Source of the DNA: Flavobacteriaceae bacterium
GTDB lineage: Bacteria > Bacteroidota > Bacteroidia > Flavobacteriales > Flavobacteriaceae
Assembly: GCA_020435885.1 (NCBI GenBank)
Contig: JAGQYU010000192.1
Coordinates: 1-5,241, forward strand
Length of the DNA: 5,241 nucleotides
Direction of reading: 5' to 3'
Shown here: one piece after another, positions 1 through 5,241 of the stretch
How positions within the stretch are numbered: position 1 is the stretch's first letter
How the letters are laid out: the number at the start of each line of letters is the position of its first letter
The notes under the pieces: generated by a model
What the model was told of the DNA's origin: nothing
Database searches by the model: none
Seen by the model: the letters and a program-made list of their open reading frames with translations, nothing else
Position numbers and translations under genes: made by a program

Positions 1-1090
1 CGGATGAGGGAGATTCGTTAGTGAATTTTTTAAAAGCTTTATAAAATGAAGATCTGTTGTTAAAACCAACACTATATGCAATCTGAGTAATATTTAAATT
101 ATCATCTTCATTATTTAATAACATTTTTAAAGACTCTTCAACTCTTAATTTATTAATAAAGTCAAAAAATGATAAATTATAATGTTGATTTATGATTTGT
201 GATGCTTGATTTCTAGATATATTTAACAACTCCGCTACATCATTTAACCGCAATTCATTATTTAAATATATTTTCTCTTTTTCAAGAATACCTTCAAGCT
301 TATTCTTTAAATCAAGTGATACATTTTTTGATAAACCACTTTTTCGATATTTAGTAAAAGGTATAACCTCTTTTAATTGTTTTTTACCTTCAAAAATATC
401 TGGCTGAACAAAACCAAAGTAAGCTAAAGAACCAATAAATAAAAGGATTATTCCATCAATAAAATAATCATATTTATAGCTCATCAAATCAAAGCGAACT
501 AAAAATACATATAGGAAAAAGAAAAAGACAAAACCTAAATAGGAGCCTACAAACCACTTTAACCAAAGCGCTTGGTTAAAGCCTAATTTGTTAAAATCCT
601 TATATTTCAAAATTGTGAGAATACCAAATAGGGTCATTATCAATATAATCAACCATATTCCATAAGAAGGTAATAAAACAACATCATAAACTCGATGATT
701 AGCAATTATGTCAATCTTTACATTCGTGTTCTTAAAATAAAATGGTAAATACAATAAAAAAACTAAAAAAGTGGGTGTAAAAAGTAATATATCAACTACT
801 TTGAGCTTATGATTGGTTATTGCTTTTCTTACATATAAAAAAACCAATGGCCCAAAACTTAACCAAGTCAAAGCATTTGTTTCTGCAAAGTGTACAAAAT
901 ATCTTGACGAAAAAGCTCCAAACCATTTTAAACACCCATGGAACATTTCAAAAGAGAAAAGAAGTGTATATATTGCTAATATTCTATTATTAAAACTACT
1001 ATCCGATTTTCTCAAAAAGAAGAAAATAGAAAGCAAAAAACCTAAAAAGGAAAAAAATAGAAATATTATAGTATGAAAATTAAGATCCAC
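1..1090 (-). CDS. Membrane-embedded AraC-family transcriptional regulator (7 TM helices + C-terminal HTH), C-terminus cut by window edge
   Basis: Reading the minus strand from a GTG at 1090 gives 363 uninterrupted codons to the window edge. Residues 1-230 are very hydrophobic, with seven predicted membrane helices near 6-26, 37-55, 73-88, 99-118, 137-161, 175-198 and 210-228. Basic loops (RKSD at 27-30, RKAITNHKLK at 88-97, KYKDFNK at 162-168) and the K/R-rich stretch after helix 7 fit an N-out, C-in topology, putting the C-terminus in the cytoplasm. Residues 280-363 form an AraC/XylS double helix-turn-helix: LNDVAELLNISRNQASQII at 282-300, then the diagnostic second motif ITQIAYSVGFNNRSSFYKAF at 334-353 and NESPS. 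Only about ten residues should be missing. The family is DNA-binding; here the sensor is presumably the membrane part, with unknown ligand. No ATG fits the frame near the start, since an in-frame TGA lies at 1096-1094. Sampled lines are about 17-32% GC, lower than thiL. It lies 87 bp downstream of thiL on the same strand and may have its own promoter. Confidence 0.9.
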   Translation of the reverse strand, partial: MDLNFHTIIFLFFSFLGFLLSIFFFLRKSDSSFNNRILAIYTLLFSFEMFHGCLKWFGAFSSRYFVHFAETNALTWLSFGPLVFLYVRKAITNHKLKVVDILLFTPTFLVFLLYLPFYFKNTNVKIDIIANHRVYDVVLLPSYGIWLIILIMTLFGILTILKYKDFNKLGFNQALWLKWFVGSYLGFVFFFFLYVFLVRFDLMSYKYDYFIDGIILLFIGSLAYFGFVQPDIFEGKKQLKEVIPFTKYRKSGLSKNVSLDLKNKLEGILEKEKIYLNNELRLNDVAELLNISRNQASQIINQHYNLSFFDFINKLRVEESLKMLLNNEDDNLNITQIAYSVGFNNRSSFYKAFKKFTNESPSS

Positions 1091-1109
1091 TTTTCATCAT
1101 TATTTATTA

Positions 1110-1117
1110 CAAAATTA
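1110..1117 (-). promoter_or_regulatory. Possible Bacteroidota -7 element for the 7TM-AraC gene
   Basis: On the minus strand 1117 to 1110 reads TAATTTTG, an exact match to the Bacteroidota -7 consensus TAnnTTTG. It lies 19 bp before the GTG start, implying a very short leader. No good TTTG -33 element is found about 19 bp further upstream, so this is a tentative call in AT-rich DNA where chance matches are common. If real, the regulator is transcribed independently of thiL. Confidence 0.35.
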
Positions 1118-1176
1118 AGGTGTAAACAAGTTAAAAGTGTCTCTTAATGTAGGCAGAAATGTTAAATTTTTAAAAG

Positions 1177-2226
1177 CTACTTATTCGAAAGTGCATTCCA
1201 GCCCTGAGCTGTTAGTTCAACTTTTTGACCTACTCTGGTAATTAAATGTTTACCATCTCTTTCTTCAGTAATATGACCAATAACAGTTACATTTGGATTG
1301 CCTTTTATCTTATCAAAATCATCCAAAGCAATGGTAAAAAGCAGTTCATAGTCTTCACCTCCACTTAAAGCTATGGTGGTACTATCTAAATTAAACTCTT
1401 CGCAAGTTGAAATGACTTGAGGATCTAACGGAATCTTATCTTCAAACAAATTACAACCTACTTTACTCTGTGTACAGATGTGGATGATCTCTGAAGACAA
1501 GCCGTCACTAATATCAATCATAGAGGTTGGTTTAACCTCAAGTGCTTTTAACAATTGTGGAATATCTTTTCTGGCTTCCGGTTTTAATTGTCTCTCAATC
1601 AAGTAAGTGTAATTGTTCAAATCAGGTTGTGAGTTTGGATTTACTTTAAATACCTCCTTCTCACGTTCAAGTACTTGCAACCCTAAATACGAAGCTCCAA
1701 CATCTCCGGTAACCACCAACAGATCATTGGGTTTTGCTCCGTTTCTGTAAACAACGTTCTCTTTGTCAGCTTCGCCAATGGCAGTAATACTGATAATTAA
1801 CCCTTTAGTGGACGAAGTAGTATCACCACCTATTAAATCAACATTGTATTTTTTACAAGCTAAGTGAATTCCTTCATACAGCTCTTCTAATGCTTCCAAC
1901 GGAAAACGATTGGAAACTGCTATGGAAACCGTAATTTGTGTAGCATTGCCGTTCATAGCATACACATCGGACAAATTAACCATAACCGACTTATAGCCTA
2001 AATGTTTTAACGGAACGTAGGACAGATCAAAATGGACACCTTCCACTAACATATCAGTAGTTAACAGTATTTGTTTTTTGTCAAATTCCAATACGGCGGC
2101 ATCATCGCCAATACCTTTTATGGATGATGTGTGTTGCAGTTCAACCATACTAGTTAAATGTTGTATCAATCCAAATTCTCCCAATTCTGAAAGCGGTGTT
2201 CTTTGTTCGTTCTTATCCTCAAACAT
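1177..2226 (-). CDS. thiL: Thiamine-monophosphate kinase ThiL
   Basis: ThiL phosphorylates thiamine monophosphate with ATP to give thiamine diphosphate, the last step of cofactor synthesis, in the cytosol. The 349-residue protein is complete and of normal family length (about 320-350). It has the PurM/AIRS-like two-domain order. The N-terminal half carries GIGDDAAVL at 38-46, TTDMLVEGVHFD at 56-67, NLSDVYAMNG at 84-93 and GGDTTSS at 133-139, which hold the acidic residues that bind Mg-ATP in this family. The C-terminal half carries GDVGASYLGL at 174-183, DISDGLSSEI at 238-247 and SGGEDYELLF at 288-297. The ATG at 2226 gives MFEDKNEQRTPLSELGEFGL, an opening I recognise from flavobacterial ThiL, so the start is well supported. 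It is divergent from the peptidase gene across 67 bp. No other thiamine gene lies nearby, and no TPP riboswitch is visible or would fit comfortably in the gap. Confidence 0.97.
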   Translation of the reverse strand: MFEDKNEQRTPLSELGEFGLIQHLTSMVELQHTSSIKGIGDDAAVLEFDKKQILLTTDMLVEGVHFDLSYVPLKHLGYKSVMVNLSDVYAMNGNATQITVSIAVSNRFPLEALEELYEGIHLACKKYNVDLIGGDTTSSTKGLIISITAIGEADKENVVYRNGAKPNDLLVVTGDVGASYLGLQVLEREKEVFKVNPNSQPDLNNYTYLIERQLKPEARKDIPQLLKALEVKPTSMIDISDGLSSEIIHICTQSKVGCNLFEDKIPLDPQVISTCEEFNLDSTTIALSGGEDYELLFTIALDDFDKIKGNPNVTVIGHITEERDGKHLITRVGQKVELTAQGWNALSNK

Positions 2227-2235
2227 TGATATTCT

Positions 2236-2265
2236 TTTGAATTACCAATTATTACGTTAAAATTG
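2236..2265 (+). promoter_or_regulatory. Putative Bacteroidota-type promoter for the M1 peptidase gene
   Basis: TTTG at 2236-2239 is followed after 18 bp by TAAAATTG at 2258-2265, which matches the TAnnTTTG -7 consensus with one mismatch. Spacing agrees with the usual roughly 19 bp. Transcription would begin around 2270-2273, giving a leader of about 20 nt before the ATG at 2294. No Shine-Dalgarno sequence is seen, as is usual in this phylum. The thiL promoter must lie in the same 67 bp on the other strand, but I find no convincing match for it. Confidence 0.45.
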
Positions 2266-2268
2266 GTA
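2243..2268. repeat. Perfect 8-bp inverted repeat in the divergent promoter region
   Basis: TACCAATT at 2243-2250 and AATTGGTA at 2261-2268 are exact reverse complements separated by 10 bp, so the arm centres are 18 bp apart. The right arm overlaps the proposed -7 element of the peptidase gene. The arrangement could be a dimeric operator acting on both thiL and the peptidase. On the plus strand the right arm is followed by five Ts (2270-2273 plus neighbours), superficially like a terminator, but nothing upstream on that strand needs terminating. Function is inferred only. Confidence 0.45.
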
Positions 2269-2293
2269 TTTTTAGGCATCAAAAATACTCATA

Positions 2294-4216
2294 ATGAAAC
2301 GAATGAAAAACATATTCTACCTTCTTTTGTTCTTTACGGGTATCTGTTTTTCACAAACGGACAACCATTCGTTTGATAAAATTATTGAAGCTGAAGCCAA
2401 ATCGGCATCGAAAAAACTTCTTTTTAAAGCAAATCAACATACGGCTAATTATGATATTACCTATCACAGATTTGATTGGAATATTGATCCGTCCGTTGCA
2501 TTTATAAGTGGTACTGTAACTACAACTTTCACTGCCAAAGAAGATATGAGTAATGTTGTTTTTGACCTTGATGATGCTATGACCGTTTCTAGTGTAACTC
2601 AGAACAGCACTCCGTTGGGTTTTACTCAAAATAATTCAGATGAGCTGGTAATTACTTTATCAGGAACTTTATTACAAGGGCAATCCACTACTGTTGCAAT
2701 TACATATAGTGGTAATCCGGTAAGTTCAGGGTTTGGTTCTTTTGAGCAAACCACACACAACGACAGCCCTATAATTTGGACACTTTCCGAACCCTATGGT
2801 GCTATGGCGTGGTGGCCTTGTAAACAAGACCTAACCGATAAAATTAATGAAATTGATGTGTACATTACCGCACCTCAACAATATGTGGCTGTTTCCAACG
2901 GTTTAGAACAAAGTCAGACTACTAATGGAGGTTTTAAAACAACACACTTTAAGCATCAATACCCAATACCAGCTTATCTGATTGCTATAGCGGTTACCAA
3001 TTACGAAGTGTATTCACATACTGTAGCCAATAATGGAAACCCTTTTGAAATCGTAAATTATGTGTATCCTGAAAATTTAACCACGGCACAAAACAGTACA
3101 GGAATAACTGTAAATATTATGAATATTTTCAGCACTCTTTTTGAAGAATATCCTTATGCTGAAGAAAAATATGGCCATGCACAGTTTGGCTGGGGTGGCG
3201 GCATGGAACATACTACGGTTTCATTTATGGGAGGGTTTAGCCGAGATCTCATTGCACATGAATTAGCGCATCAGTGGTTTGGCGATAAAATTACCTGTGG
3301 CAGTTGGAAAGACATTTGGCTTAACGAAGGTTTTGCAACATATTTAAATCTTTTAGCTATTGAAAATTTAGATGGAGAAAATACATTTAAAGCATATCGT
3401 CAATCGTATGTAAATAACATCACTTCTGAAGTGGACGGTGCAGTATATTTAAGTGATTTAGATACTACTAATGTTGGTAGAATTTTCAATGGAAGATTAT
3501 CGTACAGAAAAGGCAGTATGGTACTCCACATGCTACGAAAAAAATTAGGTGACGCCCAATTCTTTTCAGGGTTGCAAAATTATTTAGCAGACCCTAATTT
3601 GGCATTTGGTTATGCAAAAACTCCTGATCTTATCAATCATATGGAAGCTGTTAGCGGTTCAGATTTGACTGAATTTTTCAATGACTGGATATACAATCAA
3701 GGATATCCGAGTTACAACCTTAGTTGGTATCAGCCTTCTACTAATCAAGTTAAAATTACTATTACTCAAACACAAAGTCACAGTTCTGTTAGTTTTTTTG
3801 AAGCTCCTCTACCTGTTAGAATTATAGGTACTAACAACGAAATGTTGGATGTAATTTTAGATAATACTTTTAATGGAGAAGAGTTTACAGAAGATATTTC
3901 TTTTACGGTTGCTGATATTCAAATTGATCCGGATTTTCACATTATTTCAAAGAATAATAATGCAACGTTAAATATTGATAATCAGTTTTCTGAAATAGAA
4001 CTTTCGGTGTATCCAAACCCTACCAGTAATGATCTGAATATCAACAAACCACCGACAGAAAATATAAAAAATGTGCTTATTTATAACTCCCTTGGGCAAT
4101 TAATTAAAAAAGACCAATCAGATTATATAACTGTTTCGGAACTTACACCCGGGTTATATTATATTAAAGTTATAACGGATAAACAAACCCTTAATCAATC
4201 CTTTTTGAAAAAATAA
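2294..4216 (+). CDS. Secreted M1-family zinc aminopeptidase with T9SS C-terminal sorting domain
   Basis: This is a gluzincin metallopeptidase expected to remove N-terminal residues from extracellular peptides. Residues 1-20 are a Sec signal peptide (basic start, hydrophobic YLLLFFTGI core, likely cleavage before Q21). Residues about 50-240 form the N-terminal beta-saddle domain, including WWPCKQDLTDK at 173-183. The catalytic domain has GGGMEH at 301-306 (exopeptidase motif, a variant of GAMEN), HELAHQWFGD at 322-331 with zinc ligands H322 and H326 and base E323, WLNEGFATY at 342-350 with third ligand E345, and the probable transition-state tyrosine Y404 in SYRKGSMVLHML. A beta domain follows at about 475-555. 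The large helical domain IV of PepN/APN is absent, so this is a short M1 form. Residues 570-640 are a type A T9SS sorting domain (SVYPNPTSNDLNI, IYNSLGQLIKK, LTPGLYYIKV), cleaved after outer-membrane transit. Start at 2294; the ATG at 2303 (MKNIFYLL) is equally plausible. It abuts the downstream phosphoesterase. Confidence 0.96.
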   Translation: MKRMKNIFYLLLFFTGICFSQTDNHSFDKIIEAEAKSASKKLLFKANQHTANYDITYHRFDWNIDPSVAFISGTVTTTFTAKEDMSNVVFDLDDAMTVSSVTQNSTPLGFTQNNSDELVITLSGTLLQGQSTTVAITYSGNPVSSGFGSFEQTTHNDSPIIWTLSEPYGAMAWWPCKQDLTDKINEIDVYITAPQQYVAVSNGLEQSQTTNGGFKTTHFKHQYPIPAYLIAIAVTNYEVYSHTVANNGNPFEIVNYVYPENLTTAQNSTGITVNIMNIFSTLFEEYPYAEEKYGHAQFGWGGGMEHTTVSFMGGFSRDLIAHELAHQWFGDKITCGSWKDIWLNEGFATYLNLLAIENLDGENTFKAYRQSYVNNITSEVDGAVYLSDLDTTNVGRIFNGRLSYRKGSMVLHMLRKKLGDAQFFSGLQNYLADPNLAFGYAKTPDLINHMEAVSGSDLTEFFNDWIYNQGYPSYNLSWYQPSTNQVKITITQTQSHSSVSFFEAPLPVRIIGTNNEMLDVILDNTFNGEEFTEDISFTVADIQIDPDFHIISKNNNATLNIDNQFSEIELSVYPNPTSNDLNINKPPTENIKNVLIYNSLGQLIKKDQSDYITVSELTPGLYYIKVITDKQTLNQSFLKK

Positions 4217-5107
4217 ATGATAACCAGTATTTTAGATAAGGCTTGCCGAGATGCCAAGCATCTAACCATCAATAAAGACACAAAGATCATCATGTTTAGC
4301 GATCTGCACAAAGGCGATAACAGCTATGCGGATGATTTTGCGCACAACATAGAGCTTTATACGTTTGCCATGCAAGGATATTATGAAAAAGGATTTACAT
4401 ACATTGAGTTAGGCGACGGTGTAGAGCTTTGGGAAAACTACACATTTGAGCCCATTTACAAAGCTTATAAAGACATTTTTGAAATGTTAAAACTGTTCTA
4501 TGATGAGGATAGGATGTATATGCTTTGGGGCAACCATGATATGATCTTTAGCGATCCGCTGACCGTAGAAAAGATTATGTACAAAATTTTTCCGCCAAGG
4601 AATATTGTACAGAAAGAGAAGTTATTCGATCTGGAATACCATGAAAGCATTATGCTGAACATTGAAGGAACCGATAAAAAAATATTACTGATACATGGCC
4701 ACCAAGCTGACTGGTTTAATTACAGACTATGGAAAGTCAGCCGTTTTTTTGTCCGTTATTTTTGGATGCCCATGCAAAAATGGTTCAATTTTAAAGATCC
4801 TACCAGCCCAGCCAAGAATTACAAAAATCTTATTAGGGTAGAGAAAAAGTTGAAAAAGTGGATGCTAAACAATAACAATCAAATGGTTATTGCAGGGCAT
4901 ACGCACAGGCCACGTTTCCCTGACCCCGGATTGTTGCCTTATTTTAATGATGGTAGTTGCGTACACCCAAACTCAATTATAGGCCTTGAAATTGAAAATC
5001 TGCAAATACAAATGGTAAAATGGCACTTTGAAGCGGATGATAATGGTAGTAATTATGTTGCAAAAACAGTACTGGCCGGACCACAGCCGTTGGAGGTTTA
5101 TTTATGA
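4217..5107 (+). CDS. Calcineurin-like metallophosphoesterase
   Basis: The 296-residue protein shows the five binuclear-metal motifs of the calcineurin-like phosphoesterase superfamily in order: SDLHKGD at 28-34 (D29, H31), ELGDGVELW at 64-72 (D67), WGNHDM at 104-109 (N106, H107, D108), LLIHGHQADW at 157-166 (H160, H162) and VIAGHTHRPRFP at 224-235 (H228, H230). All metal-ligand positions seem intact, so it should be active, but the substrate is unknown. No signal peptide or TM helix is evident, so it is predicted cytosolic. Between motifs 4 and 5, residues 163-205 form an aromatic and basic insertion (WFNYRLWKVSRFFVRYFW at 166-183) that could bind a membrane or lid the active site. LpxH-type UDP-diacylglucosamine hydrolase is the closest named family considered, but LpxH has GNRD where this has GNHD. 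The ATG follows the peptidase TAA with no gap, indicating co-transcription and possible translational coupling. There is no clear terminator after it. Confidence 0.92.
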   Translation: MITSILDKACRDAKHLTINKDTKIIMFSDLHKGDNSYADDFAHNIELYTFAMQGYYEKGFTYIELGDGVELWENYTFEPIYKAYKDIFEMLKLFYDEDRMYMLWGNHDMIFSDPLTVEKIMYKIFPPRNIVQKEKLFDLEYHESIMLNIEGTDKKILLIHGHQADWFNYRLWKVSRFFVRYFWMPMQKWFNFKDPTSPAKNYKNLIRVEKKLKKWMLNNNNQMVIAGHTHRPRFPDPGLLPYFNDGSCVHPNSIIGLEIENLQIQMVKWHFEADDNGSNYVAKTVLAGPQPLEVYL

Positions 5108-5113
5108 TTTTCT

Positions 5114-5141
5114 GATATTCTTCTCTTCGTCCAGAATGACA
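5114..5141. repeat. Possible remnant of a short dispersed intergenic repeat (ATTCTTC...AGAATGACA type)
   Basis: GATATTCTTC at 5114-5123 and CCAGAATGACA at 5131-5141 flank TCTTCGT. Read on the minus strand it begins TGTCATTCTGG and ends GAAGAATATC. This resembles, from memory, the TGTCATTCTGAGCGAAG...GAAGAATC type of intergenic repeat common in Bacteroidota genomes, here slightly degenerate. ATTCT at 5117-5121 and AGAAT at 5133-5137 are inverted and may form a weak stem. It sits between two convergent genes, a usual location for such elements. Only one copy is in the window, so the family assignment is unproven. Confidence 0.4.
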
Positions 5142-5146
5142 GCGAA

Positions 5147-5178
5147 ACTGCTAACTGTTTACTGATAAACTGGAACTA
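5147..5178. repeat. Degenerate short tandem repeat of about 7-bp period (nnnACTG)
   Basis: ACTG occurs at 5147, 5154, 5161 and 5169, followed by ACTA at 5175, giving steps of 7, 7, 8 and 6 bp. The three bases between units vary (CTA, TTT, then ATAA). The last unit overlaps the stop codon of the minus-strand J-domain gene. GTTTA at 5157-5161 and TAAAC at 5166-5170 also form a small hairpin with a 4-nt loop, but there is no T-run, so terminator activity is doubtful. The array resembles the heptameric short tandem repeats known from several bacterial groups. Confidence 0.5.
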
Positions 5179-5241
5179 AATCCCCCGCTCTTTCTGTATC
5201 TGCTCATAGGCTTTTTGTATCTGCCTAAACTTTTCTTCAGC
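5176..5241 (-). CDS. C-terminal end of a J-domain protein, probably DjlA/TerB-like co-chaperone (partial)
   Basis: On the minus strand the window edge opens into 21 sense codons and a TAG at 5178-5176. The peptide starts AEEKFRQIQKAYEQIQ and ends KERGI. This fits the end of a DnaJ J domain, where helix III (EKFRQIQKAYEQI) is followed by a basic residue and an RG end. Because the protein stops right after the J domain, the domain is C-terminal, as in DjlA, where a TerB-like acidic domain precedes it; most DnaJ and CbpA proteins carry it at the N-terminus. The HPD motif that activates DnaK would lie outside the window. The gene is convergent with the phosphoesterase. Evidence is only 21 residues, so the family is likely but not certain. 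Confidence 0.65.
   Translation of the reverse strand, partial: AEEKFRQIQKAYEQIQKERGI

Noticed and set aside
813..1076. An 87-codon plus-strand open frame.
   Set aside because: It lies antisense inside the 7TM region of the AraC-type gene, is very Lys-rich as expected from the complement of Phe-rich coding sequence, and has no recognisable domain.
1147..1180. A terminator hairpin after thiL (GTAG at 1149-1152 and CTAC at 1177-1180, with TTAAA/TTTAA between).
   Set aside because: The outer stem is only 4 bp and the inner one is pure A/T with no following T-run on the minus strand; not distinguishable from AT-rich background.
2078..2260. A 60-codon plus-strand open frame over the thiL 5' end.
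   Set aside because: Antisense to strongly conserved ThiL sequence and extending through the divergent promoter; no family features.
2243..2274. A rho-independent terminator formed by the inverted repeat and the following Ts.
   Set aside because: It lies between divergent genes, so no transcript should end there on the plus strand; promoter or operator use is more sensible.
2227..2293. A TPP riboswitch upstream of thiL.
   Set aside because: Only 67 bp separate the divergent genes, less than the usual aptamer length, and no CTGAGA or ACCTGA-like core is present. The CTGAG near 1204 is inside thiL coding sequence.
2294..2356. A lipoprotein signal peptide on the M1 peptidase, because Cys18 lies near the cleavage region.
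   Set aside because: The residues before Cys18 are TGI, which do not fit a lipobox (small residue needed at -1), and a T9SS sorting domain is present; signal peptidase I cleavage near residue 20 is preferred.
2351..2629. A 92-codon minus-strand open frame.
   Set aside because: Antisense to the peptidase signal peptide and N-terminal domain; no motif or regulatory signal of its own.

Overview
The window looks like chromosomal DNA from a member of the Bacteroidota, most likely Flavobacteriaceae. The strongest sign is a secreted peptidase ending in a type A Por/type IX secretion (T9SS) C-terminal sorting domain, a system essentially confined to this phylum and near relatives. Low GC, lack of Shine-Dalgarno sequences and promoter-like TTTG / TAnnTTTG elements agree with this. 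Genus cannot be read from the sequence.

Layout from left to right. (1) Positions 1-1090, minus strand: a membrane-embedded AraC-type regulator with seven predicted transmembrane helices and a C-terminal double helix-turn-helix. It runs off the left edge, missing only about its last ten residues, and begins at a GTG. (2) Positions 1177-2226, minus strand: thiL, thiamine-monophosphate kinase, complete. (3) Positions 2227-2293: a 67-bp divergent promoter region with a perfect 8-bp inverted repeat. (4) Positions 2294-4216, plus strand: an M1-family zinc aminopeptidase with a signal peptide and a T9SS sorting domain. (5) Positions 4217-5107, plus strand: a calcineurin-like metallophosphoesterase whose ATG directly abuts the peptidase stop codon. 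(6) Positions 5108-5175: a short convergent intergenic region with an apparent remnant of a dispersed repeat and a degenerate 7-bp-period ACTG repeat. (7) Positions 5176-5241, minus strand: the last 21 codons of a J-domain protein, probably DjlA/TerB-like.

The peptidase and phosphoesterase probably share one transcript, although one product is exported and the other is predicted cytosolic, so no shared pathway is evident. ThiL is a housekeeping enzyme of thiamine diphosphate synthesis. The regulator is clearly more AT-rich than thiL and the phosphoesterase and may be accessory. I see no CRISPR array, RNA gene, insertion sequence or phage gene. Most of the window is ordinary flavobacterial chromosome. 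The items most worth a second look are the 7TM-HTH regulator and its odd start, the aromatic insertion in the phosphoesterase, and the small repeats at 5114-5178.
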